Below are positions 37,230 to 46,186 of a DNA stretch of 64,000 nt, in pieces. The position numbers and the translations under genes are program-made. How positions within the stretch are numbered: the first letter of the stretch is position 1; each line of letters opens with the position of its first letter. The notes beneath the pieces are model-generated. The model ran no database searches. It had not been told where the DNA came from and worked only from the letters and a program-made list of their open reading frames with translations. This stretch comes from Fictibacillus arsenicus (lineage in GTDB: Bacteria; Bacillota; Bacilli; Bacillales; Fictibacillaceae), in assembly GCF_001999465.1 (NCBI RefSeq), contig NZ_MQMF01000001.1, positions 744,001 to 808,000 of the forward strand. Reading direction: 5' to 3'.

Positions 37230-38471
37230 TTACTTTTTAGATGGCAAATTGATTGTAAAGCATGTTCCTTTTTCTAACTCGCTCTTGATCATAATAGTTC
37301 CGCCCATCTGCTTCACGATTTGATGGCATACGGTTAACCCCAGACCAGTCCCTTTTTCCTTTGTTGAGTAATAGGGGCTGCCTAGTTTTCTTATTTGTTC
37401 TTCGGTTAATCCCACACCGTTATCTTTAATTTGAATGGTTATGAAACCATTTGAATTCTTTGCAGCGGATATCCAGATCTTCCCTTCGCTCCTAATGGCT
37501 TCGATTGCATTTTTTATAATATTGATCAAAACCTGCTGAATTTCTAATTTAAGTCCCTCGATTTTGAGAGATGGTTCAACTTCCTGTGTAATATGTATAC
37601 TGTTCAGAATAGCGTACGAATGCATGACGTCGATCGATTGTTGAATAACCGAGGTCAAATCAATGGTTTCATATTGATCCGTTTGCGGCTTCGCCAGTGC
37701 CAAATATTGATTGATGATTTCCTGTGCCCGGTCTAATTCCTCAATCGAGATGCTGATGTACAATTGCTGTTCCTTCGTAAGATCTTCTTTTTGCATCAAC
37801 TGCATAAATCCTCGGACAGATGTCATCGGATTGCGGATTTCGTGTGCAACCGATGCAGCGAGCTGGCTGACGACATTCATTTTTTCTGTTCGGATCAGCT
37901 CTTGTTTCATTTTAATTTGCTCATTCATGTTTTCAATTAAATAAATGATAGCAATCAGAGTTGCCAAAATGATAAGAGAAGAGCTTAATTCAAAAAAGGT
38001 TTCCCGGTTGTCTCCCTTTAACTGAAGAAAAATCGCTCTTGTAATCGGGATCGTCATATAAAACAAACTGATCAGGATGACTTTGCCTTTTATTCGATAC
38101 CTGTGAAACCAATTGGATACAGGGAGTAACAATAAACTAAACACTGTATAATTGCCTAATAGGATCAAGAGTTTCTGATCTGTAAAAGAACCGATTATAA
38201 GCAGGGCTAAAAAGGCTGCAAACCCTGCCCTTTTGCCTCCGTATAAAAAAGATAAGATGATTACGACTGCTTTAAAATCATACTTATAGATTTCGAAATG
38301 ATAGACAGGCTGGCTCATTGTAAAGGTGAGTATAATCAGCATGAATAGAAAGAATTTGGAACGAATCTTTTTCCGCTTCTCTTCTCTTTCGTTAAAAAAG
38401 ACTTGATAGATAAGGATTGTAAAAAGAATGAAGACCACGTGCAAGCACATGCCTTGAATTGACTCCCACAT
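37230..38471 (-). CDS. Membrane histidine kinase, KinB-like (5TM LYT type)
   Basis: A 413-residue sensor kinase. The first 180 residues contain about six membrane segments with the 5TMR_LYT-like pattern around FLYGGKRAGFAAFLALLIIG. The HisKA domain has AASVAHEIRNPMTSVRGFMQLM near 205-226 with the phospho-accepting His, and the ATPase has the N box NIIKNAIEAI, DNGVGL and GTGLGL motifs. No response regulator gene is adjacent, which together with the topology suggests a sporulation phosphorelay kinase like KinB that feeds Spo0F. The signal is unknown. Confidence 0.88.
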   Translation of the reverse strand: MWESIQGMCLHVVFILFTILIYQVFFNEREEKRKKIRSKFFLFMLIILTFTMSQPVYHFEIYKYDFKAVVIILSFLYGGKRAGFAAFLALLIIGSFTDQKLLILLGNYTVFSLLLLPVSNWFHRYRIKGKVILISLFYMTIPITRAIFLQLKGDNRETFFELSSSLIILATLIAIIYLIENMNEQIKMKQELIRTEKMNVVSQLAASVAHEIRNPMTSVRGFMQLMQKEDLTKEQQLYISISIEELDRAQEIINQYLALAKPQTDQYETIDLTSVIQQSIDVMHSYAILNSIHITQEVEPSLKIEGLKLEIQQVLINIIKNAIEAIRSEGKIWISAAKNSNGFITIQIKDNGVGLTEEQIRKLGSPYYSTKEKGTGLGLTVCHQIVKQMGGTIMIKSELEKGTCFTINLPSKK

Positions 38472-38654
38472 ACTGTTCCCTACTTCCTCGTTTTACCTGT
38501 CTTTTTGATTTTCGACAAAATATAGGGATTTCCTTGTATATAAAAACTAAATTCAAGGTATTTATATCTAAAGGTTGTGGAAGTTTGTCGTTCATAATTA
38601 TTGCTGGCATTTTAGGTCTATAAATAAGTAAAGGCACGTCCCGTGACGCACCTG

Positions 38655-38834
38655 TTAGTTAAAGAAAAAATTAACGATATATTCAACTATAAAAGCTAAT
38701 ATTGTGGTTAAAATGATATCAATGATTATCCATTTCTTTTTCCGTTTCTTATACTCCTGCTCCATAAAATATCTGATAGCATAAAAGATCGTGAAGATGA
38801 TGAGTATTTCAAAAATATTCAGAGGTTTTAACAT
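38655..38834 (-). CDS. Small two-segment membrane protein (59 residues)
   Basis: A 59-codon frame that starts at the ATG at 38834, overlapping the end of the DNA alkylation repair gene (stop at 38828-38830), so translation is probably coupled. The protein has two hydrophobic stretches (about 5-20 and 36-57) separated by a strongly basic loop (EQEYKKRKKKW). It resembles in plan the 55-residue protein at 61013-61180, though sequence identity is low. I do not recognise the family. Confidence 0.68.
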   Translation of the reverse strand: MLKPLNIFEILIIFTIFYAIRYFMEQEYKKRKKKWIIIDIILTTILAFIVEYIVNFFFN

Positions 38835-39562
38835 CTTACATATTTGCGTTTGAAACCTATTTTCCCTCTATCTATTTCCTTTTGAATACTTTCAGATGCA
38901 ATAAGAAAACTGCTTTTGATCTCGTTCCGTTTAACTTCTACAGTACCAACTGCTTTAGCAGTCTCGACAGCTTTATCGTGGAGCGGCAAAAATGAAACTC
39001 CTACTGTGTAAATAAAATTGTTCATAGCAGATTTTGTGCGCTCAGGTGAATCGTGAATCGTATTTTTCACCTGATCAAGCATACTAGCAAGCTTGCTTCC
39101 GTCAAATTCAGCATCCGATCGATTACCCAAAAGCCAGCAGTAGCAGCTCCAGCCTGCTGACATTCTCAGCTCTTCGCCGCTTGCGATCCATTTATCCGCA
39201 ACTGTCTGTGCAATATCTGTTTCAGCTAAAGTTACTGCAACCACATAATCGGATAACATATAAAAATAAGCTGCGTCTATCCAACGATCAAAATCTGACT
39301 CAGTCATAACTAGCGGATCCGCAATTATCCCTGCAAAGTACATGGCGTCGTAATTGCCTGTAGCATAAAGTTCCTCAGCCAGAGATTGATCTTTTTTAAT
39401 TTTCTTAGCGATTGGCTTCATCTGCCCTGTAGCCACACCAAAAAGCGGCTCGTGTGCACCATTTGATATGTACATTTTCTTGGTGCGTTCTTTGCCGAGA
39501 GCTTCAAGCTCTTGCATAACCATTTGTAAATTCACCTTGCACCACTTCCTTCTTCTGTTCAT
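38828..39562 (-). CDS. DNA alkylation repair protein (AlkD-like HEAT-repeat family)
   Basis: A protein of up to 244 residues of the DNA_alkylation (PF08713) family, helical HEAT-like repeats throughout. Typical segments are GVATGQMKPIAKKIKKDQSLAEELYATGNYDAMYFAGIIAD near 42-82 and the WSCYCWLLGNR stretch. AlkD enzymes remove positively charged alkyl bases such as 3-methyladenine and 7-methylguanine. Two starts are plausible: the ATG at 39562, the GTG at 39535 and an ATG slightly downstream lie behind AAGG-type sites. The 3' end overlaps a small membrane protein gene. The DNA repair role complements the ATL and UvrBA genes elsewhere. Confidence 0.83.
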   Translation of the reverse strand: MNRRRKWCKVNLQMVMQELEALGKERTKKMYISNGAHEPLFGVATGQMKPIAKKIKKDQSLAEELYATGNYDAMYFAGIIADPLVMTESDFDRWIDAAYFYMLSDYVVAVTLAETDIAQTVADKWIASGEELRMSAGWSCYCWLLGNRSDAEFDGSKLASMLDQVKNTIHDSPERTKSAMNNFIYTVGVSFLPLHDKAVETAKAVGTVEVKRNEIKSSFLIASESIQKEIDRGKIGFKRKYVRC

Positions 39563-39576
39563 TAGTCCCTATAAGA

Positions 39577-39624
39577 TTCATGAAAAAAAATGCATTTCTC
39601 CTACTTGAAGAAATGCACATGAAT
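39577..39624. repeat. Palindromic intergenic element, copy 1
   Basis: Core TGCATTTCT-cctacttga-AGAAATGCA, flanked by an A-run at the left. On the minus strand it is a hairpin followed by T residues, lying behind the SRPBCC gene. First of a family of about 15. Confidence 0.75.
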
Positions 39625-39645
39625 GCTAGATTGAATTAAATAGAT

Positions 39646-40083
39646 TTAGAGGCTTTCGCTGTATTTTTTAAAATTGTCCAGAAAGGCCTGCCATCCTGCT
39701 TCTTGCATTTCAACAGGATTGGTAGCTTCCGCTTCGAAAGTCTCAATGATTTTTGTTTCGTTATCTTGGCTATTAAATGTTATCGTCACTTTTCTGCTAT
39801 CATCAAGCGTGTAAGCAATAAACTCGTTTGGTTTTACTTCATCATACGCGCCACCAAAGTCAAACCCAAAACTGCCATCCTTAGCTTCCATTCTAGTAAG
39901 AAATCTTCCGCCAGCCCTTAAATCATTCTCTGCATTTGGCGCATGCCAATCATCAGAAGCAAAACTCCAATTTGTAATATGCTGCGGTTCTGTCCAATAT
40001 TTCCATACTTCAGCAACTGGTTTTTGAACTGTGGTTTCTACGGTTATGGTTACTTTATTACTTGTTTCCATGTGAATGTCCAC
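39646..40083 (-). CDS. SRPBCC/AHSA1 domain protein
   Basis: A 145-residue START-like protein of the AHSA1 (activator of Hsp90 ATPase homologue) family. The N-terminal strand VTITVETTVQKPVAEVWKYWTEPQHI and the later W-x-x-P-x-A-E-N-D-L-R-A-G-G-R-F segment are diagnostic, and the C-terminal helix WQAFLDNFKKY is typical. Bacterial members bind hydrophobic ligands in a deep pocket; the ligand here is unknown. The site upstream is weak but GAGAGGTGG lies before the ATG. Palindromic elements lie on both sides. Confidence 0.88.
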   Translation of the reverse strand: MDIHMETSNKVTITVETTVQKPVAEVWKYWTEPQHITNWSFASDDWHAPNAENDLRAGGRFLTRMEAKDGSFGFDFGGAYDEVKPNEFIAYTLDDSRKVTITFNSQDNETKIIETFEAEATNPVEMQEAGWQAFLDNFKKYSESL

Positions 40084-40216
40084 CTCTCAATAATATGATT
40101 ATTTTTACTAGATTGCTATAGAATAACGGTCTAATGCTCCTTGGTGTCTATTAAGTTAATTATTCAGTTTGCTTTATGATTTATCCTCCTCTCTTCCTAA
40201 TTTACCTACCGTTTAC

Positions 40217-40262
40217 TTCAAGAAAAAAGTCAATTTTCCTTCTTGAAGAAATGCACGCTTTT
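40217..40262. repeat. Palindromic intergenic element, copy 2
   Basis: TTCAAGAAAAAAGT...TTTCCTTCTTGAAGAAATGCAC; right half matches the family consensus, left arm diverged. Confidence 0.65.
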
Positions 40263-40275
40263 TTCTTTTCTGTTA

Positions 40276-42315
40276 TCAACTTAACTTTTCGATAGATACT
40301 CTTCCTGAAAAAAAGGTAGCTCCGCCGCCCATGTCTGCAATGCGATCAGGCGTAAGCGCGTTTACCAGATGTTTTGTTCCTTCTACTGAACCCCAGAGGC
40401 CTTGAGTAACAGCCACACCGGGAAGAACGCTGTCACCAACACTCGCTTTTAAAATACATTCTCCTCGCTCGTTCCAAACTCGGACCTGCTCTCCATCATC
40501 TACGTTCAACTTTTCAGCATCTTCACGATTCAAAACCACTATAGGTTCTTTTTCAAGCTCAACATGTTTTGTCTGGTTCGCAAAAGTTGAATTCAAAAAA
40601 TTATGGTTGGGCGCCGCAATAAATTGAAAAGGATGATCAGAATCCTTAATTAAAGGCACATATGTTGGTAATGGAGGATAACCGTCCTGTTTCATCCTTT
40701 CGGAATATAGTTCTATTTTTCCGCTTGGCGTGGGAAGGCTGTCAGGAAATTTCGCCTTTGCCTTAATGTAATGATGTTTCGTTAAGGCTTCGTAATTTAT
40801 CTCTTCCGTATAGGAATTCATGGGATTTTCTAGTGATTGCTCAATTAATTCTGCGTCCGTCTCATCAAAAGCCTTTTCGGTGAATCCTATCACTTTAGCC
40901 AGAAGCCTGAACACGTCCGTGTTTGATTTTGATTCCTCGTATGGTTCGATTACAGGTTGCTGAAGCTGAATGTAGTGATGCCAATACGAAGTATAAAAAT
41001 CTGTGTTTTCAAAGGAAGATGTAGCCGGTAACACAATGTCTGCGTATTTTGCCGTTTCTGTTAAAAATAAATCATGGACGACAGTAAACAGATCTTCCCG
41101 TTCCAATCCCCGCCGAATTTTATTGGCAGCTGGTGCAACGACGGCAGGATTAGTGCCATATACATAGAGCGATTTTACTGGGGGATCTAAAGAAAGCAAG
41201 GCTTCTCCCAGTAAGTTCATATTAATTACTCGCGTCTTTTTATTCTTTAACAAATCAGGCCGCTGCAATTTAGCCGTATTGTGGGCAAGATAAGCGGAAT
41301 TCCCTTTGATAGCCCCTCCACCTTTCACCAGCCACTGTCCCGTTAAAGCAGGAAGGCAGGAGACCGTTCTCACAAACATGCCGCCATTGTCGTGATGCTG
41401 CGGACCGTTTCCAATCCGGATAAAAGCAGGCGAAGTTTTGCCATACTTTCTTGCAAGTTTTATAATATCTTCTACTGGTATGCCGGTAATGCCTGATACG
41501 GTAACAGGATCATACTGCAAAACATGTTCACGTAACTCTTCATGACCGACTGTGAATTGCTCCAAAAATGAGGAATCCACCATATTTTCAGCAAACAAAA
41601 TATGCATCAGTCCTAAAGCGAGAGCCGTATCTGTACCTGGTAAAATGGGAATAAACCAGTCTGCTAATCTAGCCGTTTTGTTTTTATGGACATCAATCAC
41701 AACGATCTTAGCGCCATTTTGTTTACGTGCTTGTTGTGCAAGAGTGGCTTGATGCATGTTCGTACTAACAGCATTAACTCCCCAAAAAATAAACAGCTTC
41801 GTGTGGATGGTTTCCTCAGGATCGGTTCCATAACTGCCGCCCATCGTATATTTGTAACCTTCTGCACCAGCAGAGTTGCAGATACTCCTATCAAGCTGTG
41901 AGGCTCCCAATCGATTGAAAAAACGGCGGTCCATACCTTCAGCACTGAGGTTTCCCATATTTCCGTAAAAGCTGTAGGGAAGAATGCTTTCTGGAGTGTC
42001 GCTTTGCAGCAGTTCCTTCCAGCGGGTGGTGATCGTATTTATAGCTTCCTCCCAGCTAATTCGGACAAATTCTCCTTCTCCTTTTGCACCAATTCGCTTC
42101 ATGGGATATTTTAGCCGTTTTTTATCATAGATTCGTTCTGTCATATTTCGAACCTTGTTACAAATAAACCCCTTCGTAACTGGATGATCGGGGTCACCCT
42201 CAACTTTAATAATTTTTCCGTTCTTTTTATGAAGAAGCAGCCCGCATTGATCCGGGCAGTCTAGTGAACATACTGAAGGAAAAATCCCATCCGGGTTATC
42301 TAAAAAAGAGGACAT
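40276..42315 (-). CDS. Molybdopterin-dependent oxidoreductase, YyaE-like
   Basis: A roughly 679-residue enzyme of the bis-MGD DMSO-reductase family, resembling B. subtilis YyaE. The N-terminal [4Fe-4S] motif is C-x3-C-x3-C (CSLDCPDQC) with the fourth cysteine in GFICNKV about 35 residues later. No twin-arginine signal, so cytosolic. Later segments include the cofactor-binding NGPQHHDNGGMFVR and the C-terminal MGD-binding domain with AAPNHNFLNSTFANQ. Start is the ATG at 42315 with AAAGGAG upstream. The substrate is unknown; family members include formate dehydrogenase- and thiosulfate reductase-like enzymes. MoaA at 20.2 kb could serve it. Confidence 0.92.
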   Translation of the reverse strand: MSSFLDNPDGIFPSVCSLDCPDQCGLLLHKKNGKIIKVEGDPDHPVTKGFICNKVRNMTERIYDKKRLKYPMKRIGAKGEGEFVRISWEEAINTITTRWKELLQSDTPESILPYSFYGNMGNLSAEGMDRRFFNRLGASQLDRSICNSAGAEGYKYTMGGSYGTDPEETIHTKLFIFWGVNAVSTNMHQATLAQQARKQNGAKIVVIDVHKNKTARLADWFIPILPGTDTALALGLMHILFAENMVDSSFLEQFTVGHEELREHVLQYDPVTVSGITGIPVEDIIKLARKYGKTSPAFIRIGNGPQHHDNGGMFVRTVSCLPALTGQWLVKGGGAIKGNSAYLAHNTAKLQRPDLLKNKKTRVINMNLLGEALLSLDPPVKSLYVYGTNPAVVAPAANKIRRGLEREDLFTVVHDLFLTETAKYADIVLPATSSFENTDFYTSYWHHYIQLQQPVIEPYEESKSNTDVFRLLAKVIGFTEKAFDETDAELIEQSLENPMNSYTEEINYEALTKHHYIKAKAKFPDSLPTPSGKIELYSERMKQDGYPPLPTYVPLIKDSDHPFQFIAAPNHNFLNSTFANQTKHVELEKEPIVVLNREDAEKLNVDDGEQVRVWNERGECILKASVGDSVLPGVAVTQGLWGSVEGTKHLVNALTPDRIADMGGGATFFSGRVSIEKLS

Positions 42316-42363
42316 AGACAGTCTCCTTTCTATTGGTGTCACGCAAACATCAGTCGGGACTAT

Positions 42364-42640
42364 TCATGCTAACCAATCTTCTACTAGTTGTTGTACGATT
42401 TTTCGTTTCTCAATTTGAAGCATGTGTCCTGCTTTATCTACTATAACAAATGTGGAATGTGGAATCGTATTGAGGAGAAAATCATAATCTTTATATCCAC
42501 AAATATGATCTTGTTTACCAAGGATAAAAGTGCCGGCTGCAGCAGCTCAGTAACATCATGAAAAGGTTCTTCTGAGAAAAAGTATCCCTCTTCTCTCCAA
42601 TTTGATGTTAAAAAGTCTCTATTGGCAACGCTTTTTGTTT
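42364..42640 (-). pseudogene. Alpha/beta hydrolase remnant (3' part, frameshifted)
   Basis: The minus strand reads NRDFLTSNWREEGYFFSEE-PFHDVTELLQPA, then after a frame change GTFILGKQDHICGYKDYDFLL and VDKAGHMLQIEKRK, ending with a TGA at 42364. The second part is the C-terminal catalytic section of an alpha/beta hydrolase: GKQDHICG with the Asp region and AGHMLQIEK with the catalytic His. The nucleophile half is missing and the two fragments differ in frame near 42540. It is a decayed gene. Confidence 0.7.
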
Positions 42641-42647
42641 AGTTAGA

Positions 42648-43244
42648 TCACTTTATACTGCTGGAGATAAACATTGAAGCATCTTGATTCATAAAAATAG
42701 AATTTCCATGATAGAATGTCTGAATCTCAATTGATTTAAATCCAGCTTCGGATAATTGCTGTTTCAGTTCTACATGCGAAAATCCGTTATGTACTTTCGG
42801 ATGATTTATTTTTTCGTTTTTGTCAAAATCAACAATAATTAGTTTCCCATTATTATTTAATATGTTGAACAATTCTTTTAAAATTTTGTTAGTATCCGGA
42901 ATATGAAGTAGAACTAGTGACATTAGAACGATGTCTGCTTTAAGTTCAGGAGTTTCTTGTGTAAAATCCGAATACAGTACTTTTGAGTTGATAATGCCTT
43001 TGCGAGCAATTTTAGTCTCCGCAACCTCCAACATTCGTTTTGATGAATCAACCAACAAAACAGAATCTACTAAATCTGTTAATTCTAAACTGATTAGACC
43101 AGTTCCGCTCCCATAGTCAATTAAAGATTTTGATTTACTCTTCCCTAATTCTGCTCGTACTTCCTTAGTAATTACTTTAGCTAATTCAATTCTTTCTTCT
43201 GTATCATATCTTTTTGCCATCTCTTCAAATACGTTATTTTCCAT
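42648..43244 (-). CDS. Class I SAM-dependent methyltransferase
   Basis: A 198-residue Rossmann-fold methyltransferase. Motif I is LIDYGSGTGLIS near 41-52, motif II VLLVDSSKRMLEVAE, and a motif IV-like DIVLMSLVLLHI. The size and helical N-terminus resemble small metabolite methyltransferases; the acceptor is not evident. It sits right after the hydrolase remnant, has a weak site at its ATG and no partner gene on the same strand. Confidence 0.88.
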   Translation of the reverse strand: MENNVFEEMAKRYDTEERIELAKVITKEVRAELGKSKSKSLIDYGSGTGLISLELTDLVDSVLLVDSSKRMLEVAETKIARKGIINSKVLYSDFTQETPELKADIVLMSLVLLHIPDTNKILKELFNILNNNGKLIIVDFDKNEKINHPKVHNGFSHVELKQQLSEAGFKSIEIQTFYHGNSIFMNQDASMFISSSIK

Positions 43245-43436
43245 ATTCTATTACACATCCCAATTAATCAAGAATTTATGCTGAATTCATGCTGTATTGT
43301 GGTCATTATAGCAAAAATTAAAATCTTGAGTGCAATCTCCCTCGTTCTCTTCTATATAACTCATTGGGGTGTTAAATCACAAAATAAACTTTGAAGCGAT
43401 GTTGTGTTCTGCTGCTAGACTTTTAATAACCTGCAA

Positions 43437-43468
43437 CAAAAAAGACTTTCTCTAATAGAAAGTCTTAA
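43437..43468 (-). terminator. Terminator after the glycerophosphodiesterase gene
   Basis: AAGACTTTC-tattag-GAAAGTCTT hairpin followed by TTTTTTG on the minus strand, about 35 bases after the stop. Confidence 0.87.
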
Positions 43469-43503
43469 TCGCAAATAATTGCTAAATTCTTCGTACCTAC
43501 TAA

Positions 43504-44571
43504 TTACTTTGAAGCCTTATACTTCTTCGGCAGTTTAAAACCATAGTCTGCCATAACTTCCCTGAGGCGATCTGGATAATCGGTGATGATACCGTCTACA
43601 CCATCATCGACGAGTTTATTCATTGTAGCTTTATCGTCTACTGTCCATGGAATGACTTTCATACCAGCTTGATGTGCATCTCCTACCATCTTTGCTGTTA
43701 CATAAGGTTCATAGTTCTCATCCGTAATCTTTCCGTTCTGGGGAAAACCGTGTACTGGTGAGATCGCGTCAGCTCCGAACGATTGAGCAGCCGAAACAAG
43801 ATTTCCTCCAAAATCATCGATATCGATCCCTCCAAGCCAAGGTGACGCTCCAGGCTGTCCTGGCTGCAGGAATTGAGGACCGTTTGTAAGTGCCACGATC
43901 GGGAGCCTTGGCTCAACTTCTCGCATCATCATAAGCGATCCCCAGTCAAAACTTTGAATCGAAACCCGGTCGAGCATCCCAGCCTTTCGAACCTCATGGG
44001 CTACAATGTTAACAAAATCTTCACGCGGAGCTGTCTCATGCGGAGCACCTGCTTCAACTTTTGTTTCAATGTTCATCCAAACCTTTTTCGCATCATACTG
44101 TTTTACAAGATCAAAAACTTCAGTCAATAAAAGCATTTTTGCTCCAGGACTAGTTACCTGTCCTGGGTATTGAGGTTTGCTCAACGAACCACAGTCCATC
44201 GTGCGGATCTGCTCAAGGGTCAGGTCCTTTATGTATTTCCCCACGTAAGGATACTCTGGGTCATTTTCAAAGGCAGGGGCTGTATCCTTACAGACTGCGT
44301 TTGATATCTTTCGATCATGGGTAACCACTGCTTGATCGTCCTCTGTGATCTGTACATCAAGCTCTAGTGTACTCACCCCAAGTTCCAGCGCATGTGAAAA
44401 GGATGCGATAGAAGATTCAACCATGAGCCCCATGCCTCCTCGGTGTGCTTGAAGATCGAATCCTTTTGGACCAAAAGACTTTTCAGCTGCAGTTGCCTCC
44501 TGTCCAGATACTATAATTGAACTCATCATGAGTGCAGCTATAGTTGAAGACATCACTTTTTTTCTGATCAT
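43504..44571 (-). CDS. Secreted glycerophosphodiester phosphodiesterase, GlpQ-like
   Basis: A 355-residue secreted enzyme that hydrolyses glycerophosphodiesters to glycerol-3-phosphate and alcohol. A signal peptide with cleavage near A-x-A (about 29) precedes the TIM-barrel GDPD domain. The catalytic set is visible: AHRGGMGLMVESS (His and Glu near 43-53), LELDVQITEDDQAVVTHD (Glu, Asp and second His), and WTVDDKATMNKLVDDGVDGIITDYPD at the end. GATGAGG precedes the ATG. Likely role: recovery of glycerophosphate from phospholipids or teichoic acids outside the cell. Confidence 0.94.
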   Translation of the reverse strand: MIRKKVMSSTIAALMMSSIIVSGQEATAAEKSFGPKGFDLQAHRGGMGLMVESSIASFSHALELGVSTLELDVQITEDDQAVVTHDRKISNAVCKDTAPAFENDPEYPYVGKYIKDLTLEQIRTMDCGSLSKPQYPGQVTSPGAKMLLLTEVFDLVKQYDAKKVWMNIETKVEAGAPHETAPREDFVNIVAHEVRKAGMLDRVSIQSFDWGSLMMMREVEPRLPIVALTNGPQFLQPGQPGASPWLGGIDIDDFGGNLVSAAQSFGADAISPVHGFPQNGKITDENYEPYVTAKMVGDAHQAGMKVIPWTVDDKATMNKLVDDGVDGIITDYPDRLREVMADYGFKLPKKYKASK

Positions 44572-45001
44572 TTCCTCATCCCCAAACTCTTAAAATAGTA
44601 ATACAATACAAAAAAAGTATACAGAGTGGATGTAAAGGAAAATAATTAGAATCTTTAAAAAAGCGTAAATAAAAATAAGGAGATAGTCCCCCTCAAAAAA
44701 AAAAGCTGCTTTGATAAGGCATCTAAAAAGTAAAACCAAATGATTGATTAGTCAGATGGTGTTTTATAAAATAAGTTATATTTTCAGCCGGTAAAAAGTG
44801 AGTAACTAAGCTACACCAATAGGAAGGTTTTTATACATATATTGTTGTTGAGAAGGCACAATATAAAAAGTACAAAGTTATAATCGCATCCCCCGTTAAT
44901 ACAGGGGAAGCTTAGTGGGGTTTAAAATCTTTCTTTTCAGCTTTGCTTTTCAAAAGAAAATAGAGGCATAGAGAATAAATGAGAAATAGGTGGTGAAAAT
45001 A
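44572..45001. other. Long intergenic region between two divergent genes
   Basis: 430 bases, AT-rich, no gene seen. A CCCC-gttaataca-GGGG hairpin lies near 44891-44907. It must hold the promoters of the glycerophosphodiesterase and DUF421 genes, but no box was read with confidence. Confidence 0.5.
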
Positions 45002-45580
45002 GTGGATTTCATATGGCAATCTTTTTTATTAATCTTTGTTGGTATTTTGTTACTGCGCATCTCAGGTAGAAAATCTATCTCTCAAATGACACTTGCTACA
45101 ACGGTTGTCATGATATCTATCGGAACGATCATTGTACAGCCGATCATCGAAACGAGTGTAGTTCGTACAATTATTGCTGCTTCCATTTTTGTAAGTGTTC
45201 TCATCGCGCTTGAATATGTTCAACTGAAATTTAACCTTTTTGAGAATTTATTAACTGGAAAATCAATAGTAGTAGTAGAAAACGGTGAACTTAATATGAA
45301 GAACCTAAAGCGTCTCAGATTAACCGTTGACCAGCTTGAAAAACGATTAAGACAAGCAGGGATCTCAAACATTACAGACCTAAAAACGGGTACCATCGAA
45401 ACGAATGGCCAGCTTGGCTACGAATTTACGGAAGATGCTAAACCTTTAACCATAGGTGATTTCAAGAAAATGATGCAGGCTTACGGTTACACGTTTCCCG
45501 TACAAGAATCTGAAAAACCGAGTATCTTTAATGAAATTATCAATGGTCATTCGAGTTCAAATCCTGATCAACTTCAGTAG
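45002..45580 (+). CDS. DUF421 family membrane protein (YetF-like)
   Basis: A roughly 192-residue protein with three N-terminal membrane segments and a soluble C-terminal domain, as in the DUF421/YetF family found widely in spore formers. The SGRKSISQMTLATTVVMISIG region is the usual loop after the first helix. Start is GTG at 45002 with AGGTGG about 8 bases upstream; GTG at 44990 is in frame but overlaps the site. B. subtilis has several paralogues with unknown role. It stands alone and precedes a gene-poor stretch. Confidence 0.87.
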   Translation: MDFIWQSFLLIFVGILLLRISGRKSISQMTLATTVVMISIGTIIVQPIIETSVVRTIIAASIFVSVLIALEYVQLKFNLFENLLTGKSIVVVENGELNMKNLKRLRLTVDQLEKRLRQAGISNITDLKTGTIETNGQLGYEFTEDAKPLTIGDFKKMMQAYGYTFPVQESEKPSIFNEIINGHSSSNPDQLQ

Positions 45581-45743
45581 GGGTATCTCTTAGGCGAATA
45601 GCAGTTCTCATTGTTTACGAGGTTAGATACAATTGGCTGTCTTGATTCTTTCATAAAGAAAGCGTTTGTCAAAAATCACCCTAAGTAATCTTTAATATCC
45701 AACCTCAAAAGTACGGTCATCTCCAACAAAACAATTCAACTAA

Positions 45744-45923
45744 TTATAATTTACGTATCATTTCTTTTACTTCTTCACGCTTTTGAATAATTGTATCGTT
45801 TTTATTCGGGAAAACCGCTGTGGCACCACCGTCATTTTCTATCTCAATTAATAAATCGTCTAAAAAAGTCGAAAGTAGCATGTTGAACGCTTTATATGAC
45901 TCATCTAAATTGGAAGCCTCCAT
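45744..45923 (-). CDS. Hypothetical small acidic protein (59 residues)
   Basis: An ATG-started frame of 59 codons with an acidic body (LDDLLIEIENDGGATAVFP) and a charged helical end (QKREEVKEMIRKL). It looks coding in composition, but no clear ribosome site lies before the ATG, so it could be the tail of a decayed larger gene. The family is not recognised. The rest of 45581-46186 holds only a strong hairpin and one palindromic element. Confidence 0.4.
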   Translation of the reverse strand: MEASNLDESYKAFNMLLSTFLDDLLIEIENDGGATAVFPNKNDTIIQKREEVKEMIRKL

Positions 45924-45991
45924 TTTTAGCTACTGCAGCAGGAACTCTTCAAACCATCTGCTCTCTGTGCGTTAAAGATGTTCATATAAAC

Positions 45992-46038
45992 TCAAACAGA
46001 CTAACCCATTAAAAATGAATTAGTCTGTTTGGGTTTTT
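45992..46038 (+). terminator. Strong hairpin with T-run
   Basis: CAAACAGACTAA-cccattaaaaatgaa-TTAGTCTGTTTG, a 12-bp perfect stem, followed by GGTTTTTATC. No plus-strand gene ends directly before it; the nearest is DUF421, 410 bases upstream. It may mark a vanished gene. Confidence 0.7.
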
Positions 46039-46102
46039 ATCATTTTGGTGATAGGGTTTTGTTCTAAACCATAATAAAGAATACCAACTACTTATAGCTT
46101 GA

Positions 46103-46129
46103 GTACATTTCTTACTACAGAAATGCACC
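46103..46129. repeat. Palindromic intergenic element, copy 3
   Basis: GTaCATTTCT-tactac-AGAAATGCACC core of the family; flanks diverged. Confidence 0.6.
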
Positions 46130-46186
46130 TTCTTCAAAACAATACATGAGCTTCTATTAGCTAGTTCTGTTGAAAACTTTTCAATT

